Shown here one piece after another: positions 34,019-43,454 of a DNA stretch of 64,000 nt. Source of the stretch: Virgisporangium ochraceum (GTDB lineage Bacteria > Actinomycetota > Actinomycetes > Mycobacteriales > Micromonosporaceae); the NCBI RefSeq assembly GCF_016863655.1, contig NZ_BOPH01000025.1, positions 19,902 to 83,901 of the forward strand, read 5' to 3'. Every line of letters starts with the position of its first letter. Positions within the stretch are counted from its first letter, which is position 1. The notes below the pieces were generated by a model that ran no database searches, was not told where the DNA came from, and saw only the letters and a program-made list of their open reading frames with translations. The position numbers and the translations under genes were made by a program.

Positions 34019-34266
34019 GTCGCTCCTCGACGCTCGGCGGGACGCGCTGCTCCGGCGTCCCGGTTCCGCCAGGCTCAACGCCGGACCGCCGAACGGGTCG
34101 CGCCCAGGTGCCGATTTCGGCGCGGGCGCGTGGATCACGTCGCCTTGAACGTCCTAGGAGGCTAGGCTGGTTCCCCTGCGGACTCCGGCCGGCCACCGGC
34201 CGGACGGCACCGGCCGGAAAGCCGGCCAACCTCGTCGAACCGGGCACGCCGGCCCAGCGTCCTTCA

Positions 34267-34272
34267 TATTCT
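34267..34272 (+). promoter_or_regulatory. Leaderless -10 element of the histidine kinase gene
   Basis: TATTCT lies six bases before the GTG at 34279, and there is no ribosome site. The upstream gap (34019-34266) is otherwise filled with GGCCGG-rich repeats and holds no gene. Confidence 0.45.
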
Positions 34273-34278
34273 CGACAC

Positions 34279-35541
34279 GTGGCTCAGGGAACCGACCTCG
34301 CGACCAACGAGCAGACCCGGCTGGAGGCGCTCTCCCGGTACGGCCTGCTCGACGCCCTCCCCAACCCGGATCTGCAGTCGGTCGTCGACCTGGCGGCGTT
34401 CCTGTGCGGGGTCCCCCACGCCGTCGTCAACATCATCGACGCCGATCACCAGCGGCAGCTGGCCGCCGCCGGCTTCGAACCCGGCGTGGTCAACCGGTGC
34501 GACTCGATGTGCACGGTCACGATCGAGGAGAGCGAGCCGGTGCTCGTCCCCGACGCCACCCTCGACCCGCGGTTCAACACCAACCCGTTCGTCACCGGAG
34601 CGCTCGACAACGTCCGGTTCTACGCCGCCTCGCAGCTGCGCGAACCCGGCGGCGAGACGCTCGGCACGCTGTGCGTCTTCGACAACCAGGTCCGCGACCT
34701 GACCCCGGAGCAGCGCGACGGCCTCGACAAGCTGGCCCGCATGGTGATGGACGTGCTGGAGCTGCGCCGGCACGCCGAACTGCTCCACGAGGCGCTGCAC
34801 GAGGTGCGCACCACCAGCAACGAGCTGCTCCGGTCGAACGCCGCGTTGCGCGACTTCGCCGGCCAGGTCAGCCACGACCTGAAGAACCCGCTCACCGGCA
34901 TCCTCGGGTTCGTGGCCTCGGTGGCCGACCTGCCCGCGGTCGCCAACAACGCCGACGCCCGCTCCGGCCTGGAACGGGCGTTGAGCTCCGCCACCCGGAT
35001 GTGGCGCATGATCGAGGACGTGCTGTCGCACGCGTCCGCCGGCAGCCGGCAGGACCTGCAGCGCGTCCCGCTGGCCGAGGTCGCCCGCTTCGTCATCGAC
35101 GACCTCGAACCGACGATCAACGCCGCCGGCGCCAAGGTGACCGCCGTGAACCTGCCGGTCGTGATCGGCGACCCGACCCAGCTGCGCGCGCTGCTGCAGA
35201 ACCTGGTGAGCAACGCGGTCAAGTTCCGCCGCACCGACGTGCCGTGCATCGTGCACATCTCGGCCGAGGAGGACGTCCACGGGTGGACGCTGTCGGTCGC
35301 CGACAACGGCATCGGCATCCCGGCGTCCGACCGCGAGCGCGTCCTCGAACTGTTCACCCGGCTCCGCCCCGACATCGAGGGGTCCGGGATCGGGCTGGCC
35401 ACCGTCCGGCGCATCGTGGCGGCGCACCAGGCGTCGCTGGAGATCGACGACACCCCCGGCGGCGGCACCACGATCTACGTGAACCTCCCCCGCCGCCGGG
35501 CCACGCTCGCTCCCGAACTGGCCGCGGCCACCGCGGCCTAA
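34279..35541 (+). CDS. GAF-domain sensor histidine kinase
   Basis: A 420-residue cytoplasmic kinase. An N-terminal GAF domain (about 20-165, LDALPNPDLQSVVDLAAFLC) is of the type that follows an R-x3-L-x3-L-L-D opening and is found in phytochrome-like and light/redox sensors. It is followed by a HisKA domain with the phospho-acceptor in QVSHDLKNPLTG (H199) and an ATPase domain with the N-box QNLVSNAVKF, DNGIGIP and GSGIGLATV. No cognate regulator is adjacent. The signal is unknown. The GTG start is supported by a -10 hexamer at leaderless distance. It overlaps the convergent methyltransferase gene by four bases. Confidence 0.87.
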   Translation: MAQGTDLATNEQTRLEALSRYGLLDALPNPDLQSVVDLAAFLCGVPHAVVNIIDADHQRQLAAAGFEPGVVNRCDSMCTVTIEESEPVLVPDATLDPRFNTNPFVTGALDNVRFYAASQLREPGGETLGTLCVFDNQVRDLTPEQRDGLDKLARMVMDVLELRRHAELLHEALHEVRTTSNELLRSNAALRDFAGQVSHDLKNPLTGILGFVASVADLPAVANNADARSGLERALSSATRMWRMIEDVLSHASAGSRQDLQRVPLAEVARFVIDDLEPTINAAGAKVTAVNLPVVIGDPTQLRALLQNLVSNAVKFRRTDVPCIVHISAEEDVHGWTLSVADNGIGIPASDRERVLELFTRLRPDIEGSGIGLATVRRIVAAHQASLEIDDTPGGGTTIYVNLPRRRATLAPELAAATAA

Positions 35542-36137
35542 CGGATGTAGGTCGCGACCAGGGTGGCGTCCGTCGGGGTCACCCTGATCTCGGCCGTCGC
35601 CAGGTCGGGGTGACCGAGCCAGCGCATCCGGACCGCGTCGGGCCGGCCCTCGAACACGGGCGGCCAGCCGCCCATCGGGGTGAAGTCGTCGATGACGAGC
35701 GTGCCGCCCGGGCGCAGCCAGTCGGCCGGGTCGAGCGGTTCGTCGGTCCCCTTGCCCTGCCCGCCTCCGTCGAGCACCAGCAGGTCGAACGGTGCGCCGG
35801 GCAGGTCGCGCCAGTCGCCGGTCACCACGGTGACGCCCGAGATGCCCGCCATCAGCGAGCGCACCTCGGCGGCGCGGTCGGGGTCGCGCTCGATGCTGGT
35901 CAGGCGGGCGTCGGGGTGGGCGCCGGACCTCAACCAGGCGAGGCCGACGCCGTAGCCGGTGCCGGTCTCGCCGATGCTGCCGGCGCCGACACCGTGCGCC
36001 AGCAGCCGCAGGAGCTCGCCCTGCTCGGGCCGGCACGAGTAGGCGAAGCCGCACCGGCGGGCCAGCTCGACCGCGGCCGCCACCAGCGGCGGCAGGCCGG
36101 TGCGTCCGGAGTAGGCGTCGGTGCCCGTCAGGCTCAC
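35538..36137 (-). CDS. Class I SAM-dependent methyltransferase
   Basis: A 199-residue protein with a Rossmann methyltransferase core: GETGTGYGVGLAWL (motif I, SAM binding), LTSIERDPDRAAEV (motif II acidic residue), VTGDWRDLPGAPFDLLVLDGG (motif IV). It resembles O-methyltransferases of the CCoAOMT/YrrM group. The GTG start at 36137 overlaps the TetR stop by four bases (GTGA), so the two form an operon and the regulator probably controls it. The N-terminal extension to 36248 lies inside the TetR gene and is not real. Confidence 0.82.
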   Translation of the reverse strand: MSLTGTDAYSGRTGLPPLVAAAVELARRCGFAYSCRPEQGELLRLLAHGVGAGSIGETGTGYGVGLAWLRSGAHPDARLTSIERDPDRAAEVRSLMAGISGVTVVTGDWRDLPGAPFDLLVLDGGGQGKGTDEPLDPADWLRPGGTLVIDDFTPMGGWPPVFEGRPDAVRMRWLGHPDLATAEIRVTPTDATLVATYIR

Positions 36138-36772
36138 CCGAACAGTCCGTGGTGGAGCGTGTCGACGAGCCACTCCTGGAACCGGTCCCAGGTCCAGCCG
36201 CGACGCGTGACGAGCCGGTCGATGACGTCGGGACCGGCGAGCGTCCACAGGAGGTCGGCGCCCTCGGTGACCGTGAGCCCCGGACGGAGGCCGAACCGCT
36301 CGTCGAGCGAGCGGACGAGGCTTCGCGTGCCGTGGAGGCGCTCGGACTCGATGGTCTCGACGAACGCGCGCAGGTCCGGGTCACCCGCGGCGGCCTGGGC
36401 CATGGCGGCCTGCACCAGCGGACCGGTGCGGGTCCACAGCACCTGGGCCGCCCCGGCGTAGGCGACAAGCGCGGCCCGCGGGGACGCCGCGTCGACGACG
36501 CGCTGCAGCTCGGGACGCGCGGCCATCGGGATCGGCTCGTCGTCGCCGGCGAGCGTGACGTCGTAGACGGTCTTGAACAGCGTCGCCTTGCCACCGACCA
36601 GGTTGTAGACGGTCTGCGGGCTCACCTCGGCGCGGCCGGCCACCGCGTCGAGCGTGGTGCCGACGTAGCCGTCGGTGAGGAACAGGTCGCGGGCGGAGTC
36701 GAGGATGCGCAGCCGGGTACGGCGGGTCTTCGCCAGCCGGACGGGGCTGTCGTACCGGCGGGTCTCCGCCAC
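36134..36772 (-). CDS. TetR-family transcriptional regulator
   Basis: A 212-residue protein with a TetR helix-turn-helix (ILDSARDLFLTDGYVGTTLD and VSPQTVYNLVGGKATLFK) and a C-terminal helical domain. GTG start. It is transcribed with the methyltransferase behind it and away from the SARP regulator 119 bases upstream. Ligand unknown. Confidence 0.87.
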   Translation of the reverse strand: MAETRRYDSPVRLAKTRRTRLRILDSARDLFLTDGYVGTTLDAVAGRAEVSPQTVYNLVGGKATLFKTVYDVTLAGDDEPIPMAARPELQRVVDAASPRAALVAYAGAAQVLWTRTGPLVQAAMAQAAAGDPDLRAFVETIESERLHGTRSLVRSLDERFGLRPGLTVTEGADLLWTLAGPDVIDRLVTRRGWTWDRFQEWLVDTLHHGLFG

Positions 36773-36890
36773 ACCGTCCCCCTCACGATCTCGTGACCCG
36801 GTTACCGCCGGACTATATCGGTCCGGTGCGTGTCCACCCGGTTCCGAGATCGAACGGCGTCACCGGGCTCCGTGAAACAATTCGCAGACG

Positions 36891-39800
36891 ATGGACATTC
36901 GCGTGCTCGGGCCGGTGGAGCTGTGGTCGGCGGAGGGCATGGTGGCTCTCGGCCCGGCCCGGCAGCGCTCGCTGCTGGCCGTGCTGGCGGCCGACGCCGG
37001 CCGGCTGGTCACGCTCGACACGGTCATCGACCGGATCTGGGGCGAGCAGCCCCCGGAACGCGCCCGCGAGACGCTGTACGTCCACATCGCCCGGCTGCGA
37101 CGGGTGCTGGCGGGCGCCGGCGGCGACCGGTCGGGCGTGCTGGTCAACCGGGCCGGTGGCTACGTCCTCGACGTCGATCCCGGCACGGTCGACCTGCACC
37201 GGTTCGAGGACCTGGTGGCGCGGGCACGCGACGACACCGACGACGCCGGCCGGGCCCGCCGGCTGCGCGAGGCCCTCGGCCTCTGGCGCGGCGTCGCGCT
37301 GGCCGACCTGTCCGGCGGCTGGGTCGAACGCGCCCGCGGCGTCTGGGGACAGCGGCGCCTCAACGCGGCGCTGGCGTGGGCGCACGCCGAGCTGCGGGCC
37401 GGCGACCCCGACCGGCTGACCGGCCCGCTCACCGAGCTGCTCGACGAGAACCCGCTCGCCGAGAACGTGGCCGCCATGCTGATGCGCGGCCTGCACGCGA
37501 CCGGCCGGCGCGCCGAGGCGCTGGACTGCTACTCGCGGATCCGGCAGCGGCTCGTCGACGAGCTGGGCATCGACCCGGGTGCGGAGCTGCAGGAGGTGCA
37601 CCGGCGGATCCTGACCTCCCACGAACCCGCGCCGACCGGGCAGGAACCGGTCGCGCAGGTTCCCCACCAGCTCCCCCTCCCGGTCGCCGGCTTCACCGGC
37701 CGGCAGCTCGAGATCTTCGAGACCGACACCGTGCTCGACCGGGTGGCCGACACCCCGACCGCACCGGTGATCCTCGCGATCACCGGGACCGCCGGGGTGG
37801 GCAAGACCGCGCTCGCGGTGCACTGGGCGCACCGGGTGACCGGGTCGTTCCCCGACGGTCAGCTCTACCTCGACCTGCACGGCTACCACCCCGACCGGCC
37901 GGTCGACCCGGCCGCGGCGCTGGCGGCGTTCCTCCGCGCGCTCGGCGTGGTGCCCGGCACCGTCCCCGACGACACCGACGAGCGGGCCGCCCTGTACCGC
38001 AGCCTTCTCGCGGGCCGGCGCATGCTGATCGTGCTCGACAACGCGTCGTCGGTCGACCAGGTGCGACCGTTGCTCCCCGGCAGCCGCACCTGCTTCGTCG
38101 TGGTGACCAGCCGCGACACGCTCGCCGGTCTCGTCGCCCGCGACGGCGCGCACCGCGTGCGGCTCGACGCCCTGCCCATGGACGACGCGCTGGCACTGCT
38201 CCACGCCACGATCGGCGAGACGGTGGCCGCGGCACCCGCGGTCGCCGCGACGCTGGCGGACCTGTGCGCCCGGCTCCCGCTGGCGCTGCGGGTGGCCGCC
38301 GAGCTCGCCGCCGCACGGCCGGAGATCGGCCTGGCCGACCTGGTCGCCGGCCTCACCGACGAGCGGCGCCGGCTCGACCTGCTCGACACCGGCGACCGGT
38401 ACAGCGCTGTCCGGGCCGTGTTCTCCTGGTCGTACCGGCGGCTGGACCCCGCGGCGCGCGCCACGTTCCGCCGGATCGCGCTGCACCCCGGCACCGAGTT
38501 CGACCGGTACGCCGTCGCCGCGCTGCTGGGGACGGACCTCCCCGGGGCCGGTCGGGCGCTGGACACGCTGGCCGGTGCGCACCTCGTCACGCGGGTCGCG
38601 CCCGACCGGTACACGATGCACGACCTGCTCCGCGCGTACGCCCGGGAACTGGCGGTGGACGAGGACGACGAGCCGAGCCGGCGCGCGGCGTCCACCCGGC
38701 TCCTGGACCTCTACCGGTACGCGGCCGCGGAGGCGATGGACCGGATGGTGCCCGCCGAACGCCACCGCCGCCCGTCGGTCGACCCGCCGGACGGGCCCGT
38801 TCCGGACCTGTCCGCGGCGCCAGAGGCGAAGGCGTGGCTGGAGACCGAGCGGAGCAACCTCGTCGCCGCCGTGACCGACGCGGCCGACCACGGGTGGCCG
38901 CGGCACGCCGTCGACCTCAACCTCATCATCTGGCGCTTCCTCTACGTCGGCGGCTACGACGCCGAGACGCTCGCCCTCAACGCCCGGGTCCTGGAGCTGA
39001 CCGCGGAGCTCGGCGACCGCACACACCGGGCGCAGCTGTTCAACCAGGCGGGCGCCACCTGGTCGCGCCGGGGCGAGCCCGAACGCGCCATCGAGTCCAT
39101 CACAATGGCGCTGGAGGAGGCGCGCGGCAGCGGAGACCGGCGCAACGAGCTGCGCATCCTCGCCAACCTCGGCATCTGCCACGCCCGCGTCGGCCGGTAC
39201 CGGCAGGCCGTCGAGACGTTGACGACCGTGGCGGAGATGTCCGACGAGCTCGACGAGCGCATGGGCGGCGCGCAGGCCCTGGCCAACCTCTCGGAGATCT
39301 ACCGGCTCCAGGGGTACCACCGCGAGGCGGTCGAGACCGGCGCCCGCGCGGTGTCGATGTACCGCCGGTCGGGCGAGCGCATCGGGCTCGGCATGGTGCT
39401 GAACAACCTCGGGCTGGCCCGCGTGGAGCTCGGCCACCTCGACGCCGCGGTCACCGATCTCCGGGAGGCCCTCCTGATCCACCGGGAGTTCGGCAACCGC
39501 GACAGCGAGGGCACCGCCCTGAACGGGCTCGCGCTGGTGCACGCGGGTCGGGGCGAGACCGCCGAGGCGATCCGGCAGCACGAGCGGGCACTCGCGATCT
39601 ACCGCCGCACCGGCAACAGGAGCCGGGAGCACGACGGGCTGATCTGCCTCGGCGACACGCTGCGGCGCAGCGGAGCCACGGCCCGGGCGGAGTCCTGCTA
39701 CCGGTCCGCGCTCGAGCTCTCCCGCGCGGGCGGCGACCGTCGCGACCAGGCGCGTGCGCTCGTCGGCCTGGCCGAGGTGGCCGCCGCGGCGGGTGACGTC

Positions 39801-39914
39801 GACCCGGCCGGGGCGTACTGGCGCGAGGCGCTCGACCTCTACACCGCGCTCGGTGTCCCCCAGGCGGTCGACATCCGCCGGCAGCTGCGCGCGCTGCGCG
39901 CTGAGCCGGGCTGA
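36891..39914 (+). CDS. SARP/AfsR-type regulator with NB-ARC and TPR domains
   Basis: A 1007-residue transcriptional regulator. Residues 1-95 form an OmpR-like winged helix (VLGPVELWSAEG to YVLDVDPG), then a BTAD helical domain to about 245. The nucleotide-binding part has P-loop TGTAGVGKTALAVHW and Walker B LIVLDNASS, followed by an ARC region (GLPLALRVAAELAA-type RLPLALRVAAE). At least six TPR units fill the C-terminus. The layout matches AfsR, which activates secondary-metabolite genes; no biosynthetic cluster is visible nearby. Its stop lies in a 13-bp tandem repeat. Confidence 0.9.
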   Translation: MDIRVLGPVELWSAEGMVALGPARQRSLLAVLAADAGRLVTLDTVIDRIWGEQPPERARETLYVHIARLRRVLAGAGGDRSGVLVNRAGGYVLDVDPGTVDLHRFEDLVARARDDTDDAGRARRLREALGLWRGVALADLSGGWVERARGVWGQRRLNAALAWAHAELRAGDPDRLTGPLTELLDENPLAENVAAMLMRGLHATGRRAEALDCYSRIRQRLVDELGIDPGAELQEVHRRILTSHEPAPTGQEPVAQVPHQLPLPVAGFTGRQLEIFETDTVLDRVADTPTAPVILAITGTAGVGKTALAVHWAHRVTGSFPDGQLYLDLHGYHPDRPVDPAAALAAFLRALGVVPGTVPDDTDERAALYRSLLAGRRMLIVLDNASSVDQVRPLLPGSRTCFVVVTSRDTLAGLVARDGAHRVRLDALPMDDALALLHATIGETVAAAPAVAATLADLCARLPLALRVAAELAAARPEIGLADLVAGLTDERRRLDLLDTGDRYSAVRAVFSWSYRRLDPAARATFRRIALHPGTEFDRYAVAALLGTDLPGAGRALDTLAGAHLVTRVAPDRYTMHDLLRAYARELAVDEDDEPSRRAASTRLLDLYRYAAAEAMDRMVPAERHRRPSVDPPDGPVPDLSAAPEAKAWLETERSNLVAAVTDAADHGWPRHAVDLNLIIWRFLYVGGYDAETLALNARVLELTAELGDRTHRAQLFNQAGATWSRRGEPERAIESITMALEEARGSGDRRNELRILANLGICHARVGRYRQAVETLTTVAEMSDELDERMGGAQALANLSEIYRLQGYHREAVETGARAVSMYRRSGERIGLGMVLNNLGLARVELGHLDAAVTDLREALLIHREFGNRDSEGTALNGLALVHAGRGETAEAIRQHERALAIYRRTGNRSREHDGLICLGDTLRRSGATARAESCYRSALELSRAGGDRRDQARALVGLAEVAAAAGDVDPAGAYWREALDLYTALGVPQAVDIRRQLRALRAEPG

Positions 39915-39956
39915 TAAGCCGGGCTGATAAGCCGGGCTGGGGAGCCGGGCTGGGGA
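39905..39956. repeat. 13-bp tandem repeat overlapping the SARP stop codon
   Basis: Two units of GCCGGGCTGATAA are followed by two units of GCCGGGCTGGGGA. The regulator's TGA stop lies in the first unit and is repeated, out of gene, in the second. The last unit ends one base before the convergent lactonase stop. Confidence 0.88.
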
Positions 39957-39957
39957 G

Positions 39958-40905
39958 CTACAGCGGCAGCACGCAGGACGGTCCCGTCATGGGCAGCGGC
40001 CGGCCGAACGGCGTCGGCACGCCGTCGTCGAAGGAGAACGCGACGACCTCGCCGCCGCGCTCGTTCGCGACGTACACGCGCCGCCCGTCGGTGGTCAGCA
40101 CCAGGTCGCGCGGGAAGTCGCCGCACGGGTACGTGGCCAGCAGCTCCAGGTCGGTGGTGAACACCGCGATGCTGTCGTGGAAGCGGTTCGCGACGAGCAC
40201 GAAGCGCCCGTCGGGCGTCACGCGCACCGCCGACGGGTGGTTCGCCATCGCGACGCCGGCCGGCAGCGTGGAAACGGTGTCGCCGAGGGTCACGACGCCA
40301 CCGGCGAACGTCGCGGCGGTGAGCGTCGAGTGGAGCTCGTTGACCACGTAGACGCGGTCGTCGTCGGGGTGGAACGCCAGGTGCCGCGGACCGGCGCCGT
40401 ACGGCTGCGTGGCGACGTGGTGCTCAGCGAGCCGGCCGTCGGCGAACGCGTACGTGGTCACCGTGCCGAGGCCGAGGTGCACCGCGAGGACCCACTCGCC
40501 GGTGGGGTCGGGGTGGATCCAGTGCGCCGACGCCTTGCCGGTGTCGAGCACGTGTGACGGCGCACCGAGCGTGCCGTCGCCGGCCACCGGATGGACGGTC
40601 AGCTCACCGGTTCCCCAGTGCGCGGTCAGCACGTGTCCATTGTGGACGGACAGGTGGCACGGCGAGCCGCCGCCGCTGGGCACGTCGCCGAGCGGCGTCA
40701 GCGTTCCGTCCGCGGCGATGGCGTACGCGCTCAGCCGGCCCTCGTCGAGCTCGTGCAACGCGTACAGGAACCGGCCGTCGGGCGACGGCGCGAGGTACGT
40801 CGGGTTGCCCGCACACTCCACAGTGGACTGCACGGCGAGGCCGTCGTCGGTCTCCCGGGCGGTCGCGATCACGCCGGGTGCGGAGTACCCGCTGAGATAG
40901 ATCAC
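39958..40905 (-). CDS. Lactonase-family seven-bladed beta-propeller (6-phosphogluconolactonase-like)
   Basis: A 315-residue cytoplasmic propeller of the YkgB/Pgl-type lactonase family: repeated blades such as YLAPSPDGRFLYALHELD, LAFHPDDDRVYVVNELHS, VRVTPDGRFVLVANRFHDS and LVLTTDGRRVYVANERGG. The family includes 6-phosphogluconolactonase and related sugar lactonases; the exact lactone is not shown by the sequence. It is the last gene of a leftward operon, overlapping the phosphoesterase by four bases. Confidence 0.82.
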   Translation of the reverse strand: MIYLSGYSAPGVIATARETDDGLAVQSTVECAGNPTYLAPSPDGRFLYALHELDEGRLSAYAIAADGTLTPLGDVPSGGGSPCHLSVHNGHVLTAHWGTGELTVHPVAGDGTLGAPSHVLDTGKASAHWIHPDPTGEWVLAVHLGLGTVTTYAFADGRLAEHHVATQPYGAGPRHLAFHPDDDRVYVVNELHSTLTAATFAGGVVTLGDTVSTLPAGVAMANHPSAVRVTPDGRFVLVANRFHDSIAVFTTDLELLATYPCGDFPRDLVLTTDGRRVYVANERGGEVVAFSFDDGVPTPFGRPLPMTGPSCVLPL

Positions 40906-41735
40906 GACGGGTCAGCGTACGGCAGGATCTGCCGCGGACCGGGCGGGGCACCGAACCGGCGCCACTCGCGCGGGTAGCCGACCGACACCTCCTCGAACCG
41001 CACGCCGTCGTACCACGTGGTGCGCGGGATGTGCAGGTGCCCGTAGACCATGCAGACGGTGTCGTAGCGCGTGTGCCAGTCGGCGGTGTGCTCGGTGCCG
41101 CACCACAGCGCGAACTCGGGGTAGCGCAGCACCCGGGTCGGCTCCCGCACCAGCGGGTAGTGGTTGACGAAGATCACGCGGGCGCCGGCTTCGAGGGAGT
41201 CGAGGCGCTGCCGGGTGGACGCGAGGCGCGCGGCGCACCACGCGTCGCGGCTCGGGTAGGGGTCGGGAAAGAGGCGGTACTCGTCGGTGCAGATGACGCC
41301 GGCGTTGCGCGCGACGTCGAGCGCCTCCTCCTTCGTGGAGGTGCCCGCCGGACGGAACGTGTAGTCGTAGCCGATGAACAGCGGCACGATCGTGATCCCG
41401 TTCCACCGCACGTACGGGTCCTCCGGTGTCACCACGCTGAGGCCGCGGCACACCTCGACGAGCCGGTCGTACCGGCCGACGCCGCGCACCTGCTCGGCGT
41501 CGTTGGTCTGGGTCCACAGCTCGTGGTTGCCCGGCGCCCACACGACCTTCGCGAAGCGGTCGGCCAGCAGGGAGAGCGTCCACTCGACGTCGGCGACCCG
41601 TTCGGCGATGTCGCCGGCCACGAGCAGCCAGTCGTCGGGGTGACCGGGCCGCAGCGTCTCGGCGTGCGCCCGGTTCTCCGCGTAGGTGACGTGCAGGTCG
41701 CTGATCGCCAGCAACCTGCCCGCCACCGCGTCCAC
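40902..41735 (-). CDS. Metallophosphoesterase
   Basis: A 277-residue calcineurin-like phosphoesterase. Metal-binding motifs: ISDLHVTY, VAGDIAERVADVEW, APGNHELW, FVNHYPLV and VYGHLHIPRT, all complete. The substrate could be a phosphodiester or nucleotide; the family is broad. GTG start two bases after the FKBP stop, and four-base overlap with the lactonase, so the three genes form an operon. Confidence 0.87.
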   Translation of the reverse strand: MDAVAGRLLAISDLHVTYAENRAHAETLRPGHPDDWLLVAGDIAERVADVEWTLSLLADRFAKVVWAPGNHELWTQTNDAEQVRGVGRYDRLVEVCRGLSVVTPEDPYVRWNGITIVPLFIGYDYTFRPAGTSTKEEALDVARNAGVICTDEYRLFPDPYPSRDAWCAARLASTRQRLDSLEAGARVIFVNHYPLVREPTRVLRYPEFALWCGTEHTADWHTRYDTVCMVYGHLHIPRTTWYDGVRFEEVSVGYPREWRRFGAPPGPRQILPYADPS

Positions 41736-41737
41736 GG

Positions 41738-42106
41738 TCAGTTGACCCCGACCAGGTCGACCACGAAGATCAGCGTCTCACCGGGCTTGATCACGCCACC
41801 GGCGCCCCGGTCGCCGTAGCCCAGGTGCGGCGGGATGGTCAGCTTGCGGCGCCCACCGACCTTCATGCCGGCGACCCCCTGGTCCCAGCCCTGGATGACC
41901 TGGCCGCCGCCGAGTCGGAAGTCGAACGTGTCGTTGCGGTTCCACGACGAGTCGAACTCGCGGCCCGTCGAGTGCGACACCCCGACGTAGTGCACGATCA
42001 CCTGCTGCCCCGGGCGGGCTTCCGGTCCATCACCGACGGTGATGTCCTCGATGACGAGATCGGCGGGCGGCGGGCCCGCGATGGGTCCCACGTCTGGCTT
42101 CTGCAT
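41738..42106 (-). CDS. FKBP-type peptidyl-prolyl isomerase
   Basis: A single FKBP domain of 122 residues with the classic GQQVIVHYVGV, STGREFDSSWNRN, VIQGWDQGVAGMKVGGRRKL and PPHLGYGDRGAGG stretches, including the aromatic pocket. It catalyses proline isomerisation; there is no signal peptide, so it is cytoplasmic. An upstream ATG (42115) would add MGS, but MQKPD matches how relatives start. First gene of a three-gene operon. Confidence 0.9.
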   Translation of the reverse strand: MQKPDVGPIAGPPPADLVIEDITVGDGPEARPGQQVIVHYVGVSHSTGREFDSSWNRNDTFDFRLGGGQVIQGWDQGVAGMKVGGRRKLTIPPHLGYGDRGAGGVIKPGETLIFVVDLVGVN

Positions 42107-42137
42107 GGAACCCATCCTGCCCTACGGGCCGCCGCCA

Positions 42138-43430
42138 TCAGCGCAGCAGGTCGCGGCGGTCGGCCAGGAACGCCTCGACGGCCGCCACGAACCGGTCGCA
42201 CTCCGCGTCACCGACCGCGAGCGACAGGGCCACCATGCCGCGCCGGGCCACGTGGACGCCGCGCTCGAGGAGGTCGAGAAAGAGCAGCTCACCGAGTCGC
42301 GGGTCGGCCCGGTCGGCCTCCGCGGCGTTCGTCGGCGGCCGCGCCGTGAAGTGGACCGCGAACATGCTGCCGATCCCGGTGACGTGCACCGGCAGGCCGG
42401 CGGTGAGCGCGGCCAGCCGCTCGCGCAGCGCGTCGCCCCGCGCATTCAGCGCGACGGCCGCCTCGGGCGTGTACACCTCGGTGAGCCCGGCCAGCCCCGC
42501 CGACATCGTCAACACGTTGTTGTTGAACGTGCCGGGGTGCGCCACGGCACCGGGACGCGTCGGGTCGAACCGCTCCATCACGTCGCGCCGGCCGCCGAAC
42601 GCGCCGAACGACATGCCGCCGCCGATGTACTTGCCGATCGTGGTGAGGTCGGGCGCGATGCCGAGCTGCGCCTGCCGGCCGCCCGCCGACAGCCGCGAGG
42701 TCATCACCTCGTCGAAGATCAGAAGACTATGGGACCGGGTGGCGGCGCGCCGCAGCGCCGACAGGAACTCCGCGGTGCCGGGGATGCAGCCGCCCGAGCC
42801 GAGCACCGGCTCCACCAGCACCGCGGCGGTGTCGTCGTCGACGAGGTCGGCGGCGGCCGGGTCGTTGTAGGTGGCGACGACGAACTCGTGCGGCAGGTTC
42901 AGCGGGTCGCCGCGGCCGCCGTGGAACGACAGCACGCTGCCGTGGTAGCCGCCGTCGAAGACCAGCACCTTCCGGCGTCCCGTATGCAGTGTCGCCGTGG
43001 CGAGCGCGAGCGTGTTCGCCTCGGTGCCCGAGTTGGTGAACCGCAGCAGCTCCATCGACGGGAACCGCCGCTGGATGGCCGCCGCGAACGGGCCCTCGAC
43101 CATCGTGTGGCCCGACAGGTTGACGCCACCGTCGAGGGCCCGGCGGACCGCCGCGAGGAGCACGGGGTGCGAGTGGCCGTAGAGCCCGGCGGTGTACTCG
43201 CCGACCAGGTTGATGTACTCGTGGCCGTCGGCGTCCCAGATGCGGCAGCCGTCGCCGCGCACGATCCCGAGCGGGAACGGCGGGTGGTACAGGACCGTAC
43301 GGGTGTTGCCACCGGGAAGGGCGGTGGCGGCCGCCTCGAAGCGCTCGCGGCTCCTCGGGTTCCTTCCGGCGTACCGCCGCCGCGCCTGCGCGACCGCTGT
43401 GTCCAAGACCGCAGTGTCGAGCCTGCTCAC
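42138..43430 (-). CDS. Class III aminotransferase (glutamate-1-semialdehyde aminomutase-like)
   Basis: A 430-residue PLP enzyme. GDGCRIWDADGHEYINLVGEY, FTNSGTEANTLALATA, the LIFDEVMTSRLSAGG aspartate and the Schiff-base lysine in TIGKYIGGGMSFGAFGG are typical of the HemL-like branch. It could be HemL itself or a paralogue in secondary metabolism; no other tetrapyrrole genes are adjacent and glycine-rich FGAFGG also occurs in paralogues, so I leave it unnamed. GTG start without a ribosome site; the divergent LLM gene starts 24 bases away. Confidence 0.85.
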   Translation of the reverse strand: MSRLDTAVLDTAVAQARRRYAGRNPRSRERFEAAATALPGGNTRTVLYHPPFPLGIVRGDGCRIWDADGHEYINLVGEYTAGLYGHSHPVLLAAVRRALDGGVNLSGHTMVEGPFAAAIQRRFPSMELLRFTNSGTEANTLALATATLHTGRRKVLVFDGGYHGSVLSFHGGRGDPLNLPHEFVVATYNDPAAADLVDDDTAAVLVEPVLGSGGCIPGTAEFLSALRRAATRSHSLLIFDEVMTSRLSAGGRQAQLGIAPDLTTIGKYIGGGMSFGAFGGRRDVMERFDPTRPGAVAHPGTFNNNVLTMSAGLAGLTEVYTPEAAVALNARGDALRERLAALTAGLPVHVTGIGSMFAVHFTARPPTNAAEADRADPRLGELLFLDLLERGVHVARRGMVALSLAVGDAECDRFVAAVEAFLADRRDLLR

Positions 43431-43441
43431 GAACGCGAGTC

Positions 43442-43447
43442 TACGAT
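43442..43447 (+). promoter_or_regulatory. Leaderless -10 element of the LLM oxidoreductase gene
   Basis: TACGAT lies seven bases before the GTG at 43455, with no ribosome site, inside a 24-base divergent gap. The aminotransferase promoter must overlap it on the other strand. Confidence 0.5.
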
Positions 43448-43454
43448 CAACGAC

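Noticed and set aside
38398..38412. GGTACAGCGCTGTCC as a late copy of the iterated palindrome
   Set aside because: It shares only the AGCGCT core and lacks the AAA/TTT arms.
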